A DNA stretch of 64,000 nt from Lumnitzera littorea (taxonomy: Eukaryota; Streptophyta; Magnoliopsida; Myrtales; Combretaceae): NCBI GenBank assembly GCA_024138015.1, contig JAMXBB010000010.1, forward strand, positions 48,900,440 to 48,964,439, read 5' to 3'. Within the stretch, counting starts at the first letter, position 1; each line of letters begins with the position of its first letter. The notes below the pieces were generated by a model. It was not told the origin of the DNA. It ran no database searches and saw only the letters and a program-made list of their open reading frames with translations. The translations under genes and the position numbers were made by a program. This document shows, in pieces, positions 13,620 to 26,203 of the stretch.

Positions 13620-14366
13620 ATGTTTTGTCTCTGAGCTAGTGAGACATTGTATGAGTATAAGCATCAATTACAGATTCTCTATGAGGATTTAGCGTTAGTA
13701 GGTAAACCTCGTACTTTAGATGAGGTTTTCACTACTTGAAGAGCAAGTCTTAGCACCTATTAGCAAGACTGAAGGATTTATTGGATTATTCATACACCGA
13801 GTGATATGACAATTGATGAGGAGATGATTTATCTATTGGAAGCGGAAGAAAATGCTAGCCATGCTCATGAGTTGGTGTTCCTAATTTATGCTGAACCTCG
13901 ACCAGAGCCTCCTTCATTTGCCCACTAGCGAGATGTTGGTCATGATTTGGCCCTAGCTATTGACCACCATGTTAATCACAGTTGAATCATTACCTAAGAC
14001 AATGCTAAAGCTATGGTTGACTTTTGGGTTAGCATAGAGCATTAGTTTGATCAACTATAGGGTATTGAGATTGATAGATCAAAACAGGGTATAAGGATTG
14101 AGGATTTTGGTGTATATATGGATGCCCTTATTTCTTATGCTGAGCTTATTTAGGAGTTACCCCCTACTTAAGATTTTGAGTACTATTAAGTTAACCCTCA
14201 ATTCCCTCCTATAATTTTAGAAGGAGGTGACCCCACTGATGCACTCACCATTTGGCTAAATCCCTTAGATTTCTAGTTACCTAAAGAGTAGGCACAATAA
14301 GCTACCAATGAGGAGTTAGGTGAATATTCCAATATTGGTTCTACTTTTTCTAGCTCTAAGATTTAA
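13620..14366 (+). pseudogene. Element G leader frame, 249 codons, unknown product
   Basis: One reading frame runs from ATG at 13,620 to TAA at 14,364-14,366 with no frameshift, broken by about 15 in-frame stops. Each stop is one transition away from Gln, Arg or Trp. The part before the first proline-rich stretch reads like protein (YEDLALVGKPRTLDEVF), followed by an acidic and proline-rich segment (AEPRPEPPSF; VNPQFPPIILEGGDPTDAL). It lies between the primer binding site and gag, with about 520 bases of non-coding sequence before gag. I do not recognise the domain. It could be an accessory leader protein of the element or a captured host fragment. That it is a decayed reading frame is supported by its length and by the one-sided nature of its stops; its function is unknown. 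Confidence 0.5.
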
Positions 14367-14889
14367 GTCTCGAGGTGATATGGGTGCAGGACCGTCATCT
14401 TGACCTTGGTAAATGTTGTAGTTGTTCATCTGTATAGGCTACTTTTTAGAGTTATTGCATGGCATCAGAGTGATCATATATGCTCCTTTTATTGTTTATT
14501 TTAAGATCATATTTGATCATTTTGTACTCTGAGAGTTTTCTTATAGTGAGGTTATAATGTTTTCTAAGAGTTTTGATGTATTTAAGAGCTCTTTGTGTGG
14601 TGAGGACATATGTACTGAAAGAAGCTCTATTGTATTTTAAAAGCTGTCTTTTGATCTAGGATTGTATAGTTGTATAGATGACTAGATGTGGAGTTCACTC
14701 ACTAAAAGTGAACACTAAATAGATGTAACCTCACTTTGCTTACAAGAAATGAAAGATTGCAGCTTTCTTTATTATTGTTGTTGTTTAAGTTCATGGTCTA
14801 TTCTCATTATCTGTATATAATTTGTAAATATATTTAATTATAGCTAGTTGTTTCTTAAAGTTGGAAATGAATGTTTCAGTTGAAACAGG
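14367..14889 (+). other. Non-coding spacer of element G before gag
   Basis: T-rich sequence with no frame. It contains a second tggcatcagag motif at 14,460 that looks like a primer binding site but has no LTR in front of it. It may hold splice or packaging signals, none of which can be proved by eye. Confidence 0.35.
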
Positions 14890-16230
14890 CATAGAGAGAG
14901 ACCCCCAATTTGGGCCCCACCTACTCATAAGGATGAACTACATGCACTATAGGGTTGTACTGAAGAAATTCTGGCTACAATTAATGCATGGAACGAACAA
15001 TTAAGAATGTATTTAGCTTAGGAGCATACTTTACCTACTTGAGCTCCACCACCAGTAGCAACTTAAGAGTTTCCCTTACTATATCCTCCACCACCACTAG
15101 TTGGTCTAGCAAAAGTTATGCTGCCAGCACCTCTTGATCTTAGATAGCATTATAGTATTCTACCAAAATTTATTCGTTATAATAAGTATTTCGAGGGTAT
15201 TGCAAGTCGTCTCGATGAGGCTAAGGATTAGTTAAATCAAATTGAGAGGTCATTTGAAGCATTTTAGGTACTACCCCATCTCAAACTCACTTATGGTACT
15301 TGTTTGTTAAAGATGAAGATACATACCTAGTAGGAATCCTAGCAACGAAATTTAAGAGGTCCAATCATTTAGGAAGATTTCAGACATGAGTTTTTGGCAT
15401 ACTATTTTCTAAGAAGTTTAAGGAAAAAGTACAGTGAGGATTTACTTGATATTATAAAAGGAATACATACTATTGAGCAGTATGAAGCTAAATTCAATAG
15501 ACTACTACAGTTTGCACCTCTAGAATATCAAATCAGTGATTGGCTAAGGATGTAGATACTTTCTAGAGGATTTAATGTTGAAATGAAAAGGAGACTTTTG
15601 GAATTTGATCCAAGAAATTTTGCTGACATAGTAGAAAAAGTAAGAGCGTTGGATAATGCAAAGGAAATGGAGTGAAGAAACTAGTAAATGTAAGGTTTAT
15701 GTATTTGATAAAAGATCAAGTGGCAGTAGCAGCAGCAAAGTAAGAAGATTTTTTAAACCACAAAGAACACTTCAAAAGAAGACTGCTGGTGGAGCAGTAA
15801 AATGTTGGAAAAGTAAAGGAAACCATTATCCTAGAGATTATTCCTAGTTGCAAGGCAAATATTTCTTTTATGGTGAAGGCTCATACGGAATGACTAATTG
15901 TCCTAAGAAAAACATTGTCACTTGCCTTATTTGTAATAAAGTTTGACATTTCTCCACTACTTGTCCACAATATACAACCGCCACTACTCAAGCTGCCAAG
16001 CCACCACTAGTCAAGCTGCTAAGGCACCACTAACTGTTAGATGCCTTGCTACTAGAAAAGCTGTTAGAGGACTAAGTGTAAGGAATACTTCCTCAAATGC
16101 AGTCAATTCTACCAGAGTATACAATTTGGAGGGTGATTGGAGTTATGAAGATTATTTGGGTGAAGATTTAGAAATGTACAAAGAAGCTAAGGATTTTGTC
16201 GATATTGAGCTCATAATAGGTATGTAACTC
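14890..16230 (+). pseudogene. Element G gag (capsid and zinc knuckles), decayed
   Basis: Gag forms the virus-like particle of Ty3/gypsy elements and binds element RNA. The translation, with stops and at least one frame change, shows a proline-rich N-terminal part (about 15,040-15,110). A retrotransposon gag capsid region follows, with KFIRYNKYFEGI, an HTWWES-like position broken by two stops (tag tag), LAYYFPRSLRKKYSEDLL and QYEAKFNRLLQFAP (about 15,160-15,640). Then comes a basic Ser-rich linker and up to three Cys-rich knuckles between 15,800 and 15,970; the last is CLICNKV, stop, HFSTTCPQ, with the Gly codon position lost. The order and motifs are those of Del/Tekay-type chromoviruses. Trp and Gln codons have become stops at many places, so the copy is dead. 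Confidence 0.8.
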
Positions 16231-16239
16231 AACTTTTTC

Positions 16240-17052
16240 TTTGTTAAGTTGTTAACAGTGTACTAAGTAGTATAGTTATGACAAGTAGTATTAAGTAACA
16301 GAATTTAAAAGTGTAAAGGTTATAACATTGAAACATGAGAGTAAGATTCATTATCATGATTCAGGAAATGTTAATATAGATGGGTACATTGTGTATATAT
16401 TGTTCGATATGGGAGCTACACACTCCTTGATAACCCCTGAAGTTTTAAAGTGAGTAAGTTTGACAACAAATGCTACTAAATGTAGTCTTGGGATGAGGAC
16501 TCCTACAAGAAGTGTTGTAATCACAAAGGAAATGGTGAAAGAATGTTCTTTGAAAATTCAAAAATTTAACAATCAAGCAGACATGATTCTCGTTAAAATG
16601 GGAAAATATGATGCTATATTGGGAATGAATTGGATGATCAATGCTAAAGCCACCGTTGATTGTTAGAAAAACAAGATAGTGTTTGAAACTTCTAAAGGGA
16701 CAAAAGTTGAATTTAAGGGAGATTCTCTTATAGCAGGAGTATGAGAATTGAGTATTTTAGAATTGATGATGGATGTCAATTGATTGAATGCCTTGGAAAC
16801 TAACTCAAAGAAGCCAAGTGTAGAAGAAATTCAAGTGGTAAATGAATTTCCTAATGTATTTCCTAATGAGTTACTCAGATTACAACCAAAAAGCAAAATT
16901 GATTTTGTTATTAACTTGGCTAATGTCGAGAATTGAACCAATTTCAAAAGCTACATACAAAATGGCTCCAATGGAGTTAAAAGAATTGAAAAAGAAACTA
17001 CAAGAACTATTGGATCAAGGGTTTATAAGACTAAGTGTATCACCATAGAGTG
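16240..17052 (+). pseudogene. Element G protease and start of reverse transcriptase, interrupted
   Basis: The aspartic protease is marked by ILFDMGATHSLITPE near 16,400-16,440 (family motif D-S/T-G-A, here DMGA, so the catalytic triplet is altered) and by YDAILGMNWM near 16,610. The linker to RT ([12 protein letters not shown], 16,840) and the RT N-terminus follow: [19 protein letters not shown], then GFIRLSVSP. The expected Trp codon after SP is TAG. At 17,053 the frame runs into an inserted LTR. The rest of RT resumes in the same frame at 54,080. Polyproteins of this type normally continue without a break, so the gap is an insertion, not an intron. Confidence 0.85.
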
Positions 17053-17826
17053 TGTACGCCCCACAACTAAGCATTTAGGGTTCGATACATAAAATTTAGG
17101 GCGATTGAATAAGTTATTCGATCAAGCCTAAATTTTACAACGAAATAAGAAATATTAGTAAAAGTGATCTTATAAATTTAGATTTAGGAAAATGAATAAT
17201 AACTGATAATATTGAATTATATTCATATTATTCGTTTTTTATCAAAAACGTATAAAATAACTTCTAATAATTAACGAATCGATAAAGATAAATTATATAC
17301 ATACTAAAAATCATAAAATAATTTAAATAATATTATGAGTATTTATTTATACCATATATATATATTTATGTGTAAGTAAAAATACACAAAATTACTTAAA
17401 ATACCTAGAATATGCTAAAATAATACCAAAAAATTAAGGAAAATTCATAAAAACTAAAGAAAAATCAAGAAAAATACTAGAAAGTGTAGAATAATCCATA
17501 TTTAGGGTGTGGCAATCTAGAAATGGAAGATGGAAAATCAACCAATAATAATAAGCCAAACAAAAAGTAAAAAAGAAAAGAGATAAGGGCACTTAGTAAC
17601 CAAGAATTAAAAAAAAAAAAAAAAAAAACCCTAGACACTACTATAAATTTAGAAAACCACTTCCATAATTCATTTTGGACCCTTAAGGGTTTAAAAAAAA
17701 ATTAAGAGAGATTAAGAAGAGAAGAGAGAGTATTTTTAGGAAAAATTAAAAAAATAATATGCTATTAGAGCATTAGGAAGGAACCTACACCCAATGATCA
17801 CCTTGGGAGGAACAACCATTACTACC
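17053..17826 (+). repeat. LTR-A, first ~774 bp (5' LTR of the inserted A element)
   Basis: Starts TGTACGCCCCACAACTAAG and aligns without gaps over that start with TATAAGCCCTGCAACCAAG at 46,805. The two stay homologous through ggaagatggaaaatcaacc and the ctataaatttagaaaacc block. The five bases before it (gagtg, 17,048-17,052) pair with gggtg at 54,080-54,084 as the target duplication, one transition apart. At 17,827 C-type sequence cuts it off, and the rest of this LTR is not found on the other side of the C material. Confidence 0.75.
17642..17649 (+). promoter_or_regulatory. TATA box of 5' LTR-A
   Basis: TATAAATT in the shared block cactactataaatttag. The same motif is kept at 47,414-47,421 in the 3' copy. 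It is about 590 bases into the LTR, where a U3 promoter is expected. Confidence 0.5.
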
Positions 17827-20800
17827 TGTAAACCCTACAACTTTAGGTGACATCTGAAGTAGTCAAGAGTACCCTCCGATTATTCCCATGGAACAACCAA
17901 ACTAAAAATCATAACTAATATTCAACTTGAGAATTCTAATATTGATATCAATCCTAGAAGTCACCCTAAACTCTAAGTAAAGTAAAATCTTAACTCAAGT
18001 AATTGAAAACCCTAAGGTGTAATAACGAGCCTTAACTTACTAAAACCCTAAACCTTAGGATGAGATAGAAACACTCAAGATTATTGGAACTCTAAATGAA
18101 CAATCGAAAACTTAAACCTAACCAAGTTTGATTTAACCTTAAATTACTATAAACTAGTATGAGAAGCAATTTTTTTTTCTTTAAAGAGAGGAAATATTTG
18201 AAGATCTAAACCATAAACGAACCACACAAATAAGATAATTTAAGAATCACACGTGTAAGGGTTAGGGCTGGCCACTCTTATCCAATTTCCCTCCCAATTT
18301 GAATTTAATTAAACCAAAGTCAATTGTGTAGACTTAGTTGACTTTTCAACTTAATAACTTTCATAAGTTTAGATAAGGCAATTCCCTTTTCTTTATATAA
18401 GTTGTACTACTTATAGATAAGCAATCTAACTAATCTGTTTATTTAATTTAAGAATCAAGTTAATGGGACAAGCCACCATGCCTAAGAGACAAGAGCCATG
18501 CTGGTTTGGAGAGGGGAATGGTATGGCTTGCCATTCATCCATCTTATCAATCCCTTATCATGTTTAACATGTCACATTTAGAGGTAATTTAACAAGGTAA
18601 GTAACACCACCATTACATCCCTTGATTTAAGAACTTGATTAAGGGCAATAAAACCCCTATGAAAATTGGCCACTCCATGTGTCCCCACATCCTCATTTGT
18701 CTCTCATTTTCTTAAGACATTCAAACACTAAATTCAACAAGGAAAGATCTCCCAAACACCTTATCTAAACCATTTAACACATACACAAACTACATACCAC
18801 TCCTTACCTTTTTGTGCCCTATTTTAGCCATCTTAGGAAACCCGACAAGTTCACTCTACACTTCACTAGTTAGGGGGACATTTAGATACTCAAAAGCAAC
18901 CACAATCATAGCAGTTAAAGGGAGCAAGGGATCACTAAAGGAAAAAGGGGGGGTGAAAAGCAAGAACCAAGGGGAGTTTAAGAAAGCTTCCCAAACATCT
19001 AATAAAGTGTACCTTACTTTTAGATGTCTTTAGAACATCATGTAGAGAGTTTCAATTCATATTTATATCAATATATCATGTACCTTAGAAATTCTTTTAC
19101 TTAGGTCAAATGTTAGTTTCTCAAAGTTTTCTTCACAAGTAGTAGAATATAAGTAGCATAGGGTTATCTTCCGTGTAGTATGTTTGTATACTACTTGTAG
19201 CATAACCTTATATTTAAGAAAACCATGGAAATTAAACTCTTTTAAAGGTCCCTAAGGTACTAAATATAGGAAGTTTAAGGCTTTCCTAAGTGTTATTTTT
19301 ACTTGTATTAAGTTTCACATGCTTTAACTTAACCTTGGGTAATGGAAAAACCCATCATATGAAGCTTTAGTGAAGAAATCAACACCTAAGGACCTAAAGC
19401 AAAGCATAGAGCCTAAGATATGTACACGTTCTATGAATTCCACTTAATATTATGTAAAAATAATCTACATACAAAGAATAAGTCGAACAAAGGGTGAAGT
19501 ACAAGTAGTGCAAAGACTTGGTTTAGTGCTTAAGCATAAGGAAACAATGAGTTGAGTTGTAAAATGAGGCTAGGAGCTATAAGTTCAATTTGACCAGATC
19601 TATAATGTGTACTTAATCCACTTAAAAACACTAGAAAATAAAATAAACAAAGTGAAAAGACCAACCAAGACTAGTAAGATAAGGGTTATAAGCCTAAAAC
19701 TCAAAACCAAGTCAAAAACTCTTAAGACAAGCCCAAAACTCTTAATCGAGCCTTATAAAATTTTTTTACCAGCACATTAAACTTAGGAAAAAGATGTTAT
19801 AAGATTTACAGGAAGTCCACATTAAATCCCCTAAGCCCAACAAAGTGATAAACAATGTTAATACATAAAACAAGCCCATCTTTAACCATATAAGTTACTT
19901 AGAAGTTCAAGGAGTGCAAGATAGCAAATAGGCCATAAATAATAAATGAAAAATTGAACTTAAGAAAATTATTTAAGCCCAACATGAAGTCTCAAGCCCA
20001 AGTCATAAATAGTTCACAAAGTAGTAAAAAGCCCAATAACAAATTCAAGCCCAAAAAAAGACTTAAACCCTATGGATGCTACTGTTTTCCCAATAGGCAA
20101 AATTGCGAGCCCCATCTCCTAAATCTAACCACACCATGTGAAATTACACTCAAAAACGATGGAAATAGACTATAAGACCATAAAAATCGGATTTAAAATG
20201 AGAAAGTTATACACGATTGAAGATTTAGTATAATTAGGAAAGATTTAAGACTAAATTAAGAGTATAACTTTGATAGAACATTTGGTTGACATTTTACTAT
20301 ATCAAATTCTTATGTTACCATATTTACATTATTCAAGGGACTTTACTTACGAAGACGATCTACCTCTAAACTATTATAATTAGTAGCCATGGCAGAGCAA
20401 GTGACTCATGACAACTTCATGCTTGATTTCATTTGTAGTGTAGTTGCACTAAATTGATATTACAACTTAGATGCATGAGGGATATGGGAAATGCCTATAT
20501 ATCATTTATGATTGATTCTACAATATAATAATAAGATAACAAACAGAACCGCTTATGTGATTGGGTTATATATTGTTGTTATGGTGAAATTGCTTGATCA
20601 CCTTAATAACTCAACATAAGTAGTTATCCGACTATGAATTTAAAATGAGTCATTCATGTCACATCTTTGCACCATAATTATACCAAATGCCACCTCACGC
20701 AAAAGGTAGGAAGGGACTTACACATGTAGGGGCTCCTGAAGGGATTAGTTTAAGCACCAATATGCTATGTTATTGAGTTCATGTCTTAGCCTATGAGCTT

Positions 20801-20868
20801 ACTAGGTACCAAAGGACGCTAACCATTTGGCTAAAGGTAATGTCTTGTAACTTCTGCTTAGGGCATGT
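17827..20868 (+). repeat. LTR-C copy 1, 5' part
   Basis: Starts TGTAAACCCTACAAC, and 17,827-19,920 is the inverted counterpart of 967-3,095. It continues through C/B-like LTR interior: tcggatttaaaatgagaaagttatac at 20,187, matgcatgagggatatggg-type block at 20,470, and the tttggctaaaggtaatgtct block at 20,827. It is interrupted at 20,868 by a solo B LTR whose duplicated target CATGT lies on both sides, and it continues at 24,259. Open frames at 18,812-19,033 and 19,954-20,175 are accidental. Confidence 0.75.
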
Positions 20869-23800
20869 TATCACAAATTGAGGACAGCCTAGTTATGGCA
20901 AACGTCGTATATTGTACGAAGAACCCCTAATTGGTTACCCTTCCAATCAAGAACTCTTCACACAATATACAAGGCTCTACAACCACTAGTTTCCCAAGAG
21001 CATACAGATTCACATGATATCTTCACACAAACATATTTATATAAAATTTGAACTACAAAGCTTACAATACACTATAATTTAGTATATCTAAGTCTATAAT
21101 ACTAGTAAAACATAAGTACAAGAGTAAGAGTCTATATAAACCATTCTCTTTTAATACACAGGACAGCTCGTTCTTACCCAAGTCCCTAAGCTAACCTGTA
21201 ACATCCCTCGGCCAACCTCTACGAGCAAGCTATCCTACAGCAAAAGTCTAAAGGGGTGTAAACCTAAGCTTAGTGAGCAAAACCCTCAGCCACACCACAG
21301 GTAAGTTATAAATACATTATATTCATGCATATGAATGAATGATCAAACAGAATGCCAAACAATACGTATAATTAACTAGTTCATATATGTAACTCGGATT
21401 TAACACCCTTCGAAGTCAGGGTTGGAGTATACACGGCACCAATTAGATTTGGGTATTATACTAGAACTTACTTTACTATGGAACTCCACGTTCTATACTT
21501 AAATCAAATAATTCTTTTATTTTCATAAAAACCAAGTTCTAGTATAATCGTAAGCGGGCCCCCGCAGTCCATACTCACCCCTAAATGGAGGCCTCTAAAC
21601 TCGACCCTTAGCCAGGCGGTTGGCGCCTTCAACGCTTAGTGTTCCTACGGGTCAGGGTAAGGTCATTTTGTACGAGTTCACCGTATAGAACCAATAAATT
21701 AATAATAACAACCCTCAAATGGCCTTTCTTTACCTCCGTGTGATGTGACGGCTGGAATTGTATCTATGTAGTGCATGTTAATGCATGTACCGGTTTCTTT
21801 CTATAAGCCAAGTATAATTAAGTTCAAATTATGCTATGACCATCCAATAATACACACAATCATTTTCTATACTACCATGCAACAACCATAGCATTATCTG
21901 TACTTAAGGTAAGTTTCACAGCTTAGCACATAACAACATACACAAGCATTTCCCTAAACCCCATACAGTAGTCAATTAACAATAATATTTAAGTCTACTA
22001 TCTATAATCACAAATAAGCATGGAATCATAAGGTAAATACTCACTCGGCCATGGCAACTTGCCTTAGTTGTAGTAATCAATCAGAAGATCCTTGCTCACC
22101 TCGGGATCGCTTAATCATTTCAATATGATAACGCTAGTAAGTAATTGAATTAACTAGTAATTCTAAATACCTATTTGCCTAATTCTACTTAAATTACTAT
22201 CAACTTCTATCTAGTTAGACTTTATTATTAATTGTATGTAACTTTTTCATTCTATTTCTAATGTTTATGAATTTATAGTCGTTTTTCATCGTTTTCGGAC
22301 GTACGTTCACATGGTAATGTCCATTTTGGACGTTAAGACCCGTGTTTTACGATATAGACTAAATTTATAGAAATTTTAATTATGAAAACTTAATTATTCT
22401 TATTACTCATATTTATATCCTTTGTTTATACTTAATAATTTAGTTAAACCTTAAATTCTTATACTTAGAGAATTTTACTTTGCTATTGCTAATTCATGTA
22501 CTTAATTAAGTATAATCCAATTTAGAAAGTGTCTTAGGGTTTACTAAGTTAGGTACCTAATTATCATACACTCTTCTTATTTTCTCATTTTCTAAACCTA
22601 TACTTATATCATCACTTACATCGTTATTCGTTTATGTCATTGCTTATGTCATCTTTTAATTACCTCATTGCTTGCTTCATCATTTGATTACATATACCTC
22701 ACCTCATGCTTATGTCATGTCTAAAAAAAAAGCTTATGTACACTTCACTTAACCTCTTATTTACATATACCTTTACTATACTTATATGTATACTAGTATA
22801 CTTATACATATACTTATACTTATACCGTATTTATACTTGTATACATACTCATATACCTATACGGTCATATACATATTTTTGTACAATTTCGTATGCCTAA
22901 TTTTTCTCTTAAGAAAATCTTCCTAATTTCATTCTTTTGTGTTTTTAAGTGTGTATTTAGTATAGTATAGGTATGTGTAGTTAGGTTTTGTCTTAATTTA
23001 GGTTATGTACATGGTAAATACCCATATACAAAGATTCTCATACTAGTATTCTTTTAGTATTTCCTTATGTACACATACTTAAGAGCATATACACATGTAT
23101 TCCTTTCCTCTTCTTCATGATTCCTAATTTCCTACACTTAAAGATGGGAACTTTATGTCCTCTTCTTCATGATCACACTTAACACATGTCTACTTATCTA
23201 ATCTACCTAATTACCTAACTAATGAATAATATAAAGCAACATAAAGTAACTTAAGTACATACCTTAGTTTGTGTTGGAATTATGGAGACAAAAAGGAAAG
23301 TATTGAAAGTGAAATGGAAGAAGAAGAGTCACAGTAATGGAGAGGCTTTTTGTTTTGTTTCTTTTGCTTTGTTTTGATTATGGAAGAAACGAAATGGTGG
23401 GGTCTATAAGGGGATGGGTAGATGGCAATTCAGGAAGAGGGGGAGAAAAGAAAAACTAAAAGAAAAGGAAAGAAAAGTAATCATTAAGTGTTAAGATATT
23501 TTCTTTATGCATTAGTGTCTTTTGTTGACTTTTCAAATTGTTGACTTTAGTCAATATGTGTTGACTTGGTCAACCCTTTGACCTTGGTCAACATGTGTTG
23601 ATTTGGTCAACTTTCTTAAGCATATGTAATTTTGTATACATAATGTAGTAATTAAGGGAAAAATTAAGGAAATAAAGTATTTGGTGAATTGATTAGTAAA
23701 AATAGATGATAAGGTCTTACTTTAGGTATTTATAACCTATAAACATCATTTGGTAAACTACTTAGTGTAACTAGTATGAAAAGTGCTAATTAGGGTATTA

Positions 23801-24253
23801 AGGTTCATTACATTTAGCCTAATCTTCAACTATACCTCTAACTCTATATAATACTATCTTAATCATATACTTAAGAGATAAATGTAATCTATGATTCATT
23901 ATCTTAGTTTCTAAAGGATTACTTAAGGATTCTAAATATATATGCATGACTGAAAGTCATCTTTAATCTTTTTCTAATGATTTGGTAAAATATGAGGGTT
24001 ATATTATCAATTAGGGTTTTAGGGTATATTATGATGAATTAGTGCACATATGTCTTTAAGGTGATCATTTTAGGGTTTTTATCACTTTTGAATGAAATCT
24101 TTAGCATTTAGATACATTTAGGGTAGAAAAGTTTCTTACGTGATTGATTAATTCTTTTAGGGTATTCACTTTCATTAGCCTTGTCGACTCCTAAATTATC
24201 TAACATAGTTGAGTCCATTTCAAAAGTTAGATCGAAAATTTTAGGGGTTTACA
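20869..24253 (-). repeat. Solo LTR-B, minus strand, 3,385 bp, target duplication CATGT
   Basis: On the minus strand it starts TGTAAACCCCTAAAATTT at 24,253. Its other end is at 20,869, where the terminal TG has decayed to TA. Identical CATGT flanks it at 20,864-20,868 and 24,254-24,258. Interior landmarks of family B are present in reverse, for example tacctccgtgtgatgtgac at 21,730 and ccaggcggttggcgcc at 21,613. A TATAC-rich tract lies at about 22,760-22,880. No internal region remains. Confidence 0.85.
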
Positions 24254-24258
24254 CATGT

Positions 24259-25492
24259 AATGTAGACTGTGGGGGCTACTAGACCACTAGACTTGAGAAT
24301 TTTGTTTTAGGAAAGGATCCTATTTCTCTTTAAAGTAAAGTATATTTATGTATATACAATATATGCATATGAGTGAAAATTTGTATAAAAACCCAGGTGC
24401 CAGAACCCGATTGTTGGTTTGTATCGGCTAATAATCTCCAACCCCAACTACAAGGGGTAGAATTTCTAAGTTGCATGCGATTCCTAAGCCATTGCATGTA
24501 TTGTTTGTTATATTGTTTGTAAAGAAAAACCAAAAGAAAAAGGGAAGAAAACAAAAGGAGCTATTGGACCTCTTTGTACACCTCAACGCCTTTTGGCCTT
24601 ACCACCACCACATGCCACCAAATGACAAGCCACTACCACCAAAAGATCACACACACAACCTAGTTTCCTGTCGACAAACATTTGCCTTCAAAGGAGTAAG
24701 TTTCAACTTTGTTTTTAAGTGGAAAAATTGAAACTCGTGCAGGTCAGCTTAAGGTAAAACTCACCCAACTTGACTTTCTCGTTTACATAAGTTATACTTA
24801 TGATATCTTAAGAGTTTAGGATTAGAAATACTAGATAAACATGTTATAAGCTTATACATGTTGTTTTAGAGTCATATGATCACACACTCATTTATGTACT
24901 TAACTAGTTTGTTATTTACACTCTAAAAGTATAGGAAATAGTTTTATGTAGATAACTTGAAAAGATGTTGATAGAACTTCATGAAACCTTAAGTACCATG
25001 CATGGCGCCCCTTCCTTAGTGAATATCCATCTTGTTTTCACCATGTTATGTGATATAATTAGCTTAAAACAAGTAGAAATGTGATTAAAATAAGGAAACA
25101 CACTAAAATAAGTATTGGATTAAAGAAGTTGAAGGAAAGCCTAGAAGAAACCTACATAGCTACCACTTTCATGAAAGTTTCAAATCTATAAATTTTGATT
25201 TATTGCCTTAACAACATGTTTGTTTAAAGTTAAGTATGATTCAGGATGTAATTAACCAAATTAAGTAGGGTAATGATGAGTTAATAGCCTAAACTAGTTA
25301 AGATGGTAATTAAGGTCTTAGGAATAGTGTTAGAAACCCCATTAATGAAATGAACCAGATTTGAAACACTAAGTAAAATGGGTTATTTAGTGGACCTATT
25401 AGGATATTTAGCTCATTGGAATAAGTTAGAATCAAATTTAAGGTCCTAGAATACAAATTAGGCCTAAATTAGCTTAGTTAGTGATTAGAGCT
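24259..25492 (+). repeat. C-type LTR material, unresolved junction
   Basis: 24,259-24,490 continues LTR-C copy 1 across the solo LTR: the gtagactgtgggggct and ctccaaccccaactacaagggg blocks match 12,670 and 53,335 in B copies. Homology stops near 24,500. From about 24,730 to 25,492 the sequence again looks like LTR-C interior and continues after element D at 39,400, so a second C copy begins somewhere in 24,500-24,730. That stretch is CCACCA-rich and its origin is unclear. Small frames here (24,330-24,554 minus; 24,471-24,731 plus) have no recognisable content. Confidence 0.5.
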
Positions 25493-26157
25493 TGTAGAGG
25501 GCCCATATTTAATATTAGGCTTTCAAGCCCATTAATTAAATGGATTTGACTCCTTAAGCTAAGGTGACAGGGCCCAAGGAGCCAAGCCTATAAATTATCG
25601 AGATGATCAAGGGAGACTTAGCATGGTAAGCTTAGAGTAGGGCCCATTGGATTGGTCCATCTGATCCAACATTTCTTGGTTTAGCTCACATTATAATAAT
25701 AAATAAATCCTTTACTTAGGCTTAAACCCATGAAAATAGCCCACTTAAGATCCATTAATAAAGGGCTTCAATTCTAACCATTGACGATAGTCATGATCTA
25801 ATGGATGTGATCGATTACCCTTTCCTATAAATACCCTATTCACATCCTCATTTGAATAAGAGAAAAAACCCCCCATTAACGTCGTTACTCTACCAGAACT
25901 TTGCTTCAAAGATCAAACACTTAAACACTTCAAGAACACCACCTCATTCTTCATTAATCTTAGAGTTTGATGCCGTCATGCTCCTTCACCTATCACCATA
26001 CATAGTAAAGCCTTACTAAGATTGCCTACTCCTCGTCCCTATGCTTCTCTTTCGATCATCCCGTGCGAGTCACTCAAGTCATTTCCCTAGTCTTACGTAG
26101 CACGACTTTACATGCGGCATGCACGTGACACTTGCATTTGTACCCAATACCTATACA
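25493..26157 (+). repeat. Element D 5' LTR
   Basis: 665 bp, TGTAGAGGGCCC to ACCTATACA. It aligns end to end with 38,737-39,394. It is much shorter than the 3-4 kb A and B LTRs in the window. Confidence 0.9.
25826..25833 (+). promoter_or_regulatory. TATA box of element D 5' LTR
   Basis: TATAAATA in the block ccctttcctataaatacc. The same position in the 3' LTR (39,066-39,073) reads TATAAATA. Transcription would start about 30 bases downstream. Confidence 0.6.
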
Positions 26158-26163
26158 ATTTTC

Positions 26164-26181
26164 TAGCGACTCTACTAGGGA
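26164..26181 (+). promoter_or_regulatory. Element D primer binding site
   Basis: The sequence tagcgactctactaggga begins 7 bases after the LTR. It is two to three transitions from the tggcgactccactgggga form usual in plant Tat elements, and comparable with the site of element E at 59,609. Confidence 0.65.
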
Positions 26182-26203
26182 AGGAAGACTTAATACTCAC
26201 ATT

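Noticed and set aside
14455..14475. Second primer binding site (tggcatcagag)
   Set aside because: No LTR ends before it, and the site at 13,409 has the right position.
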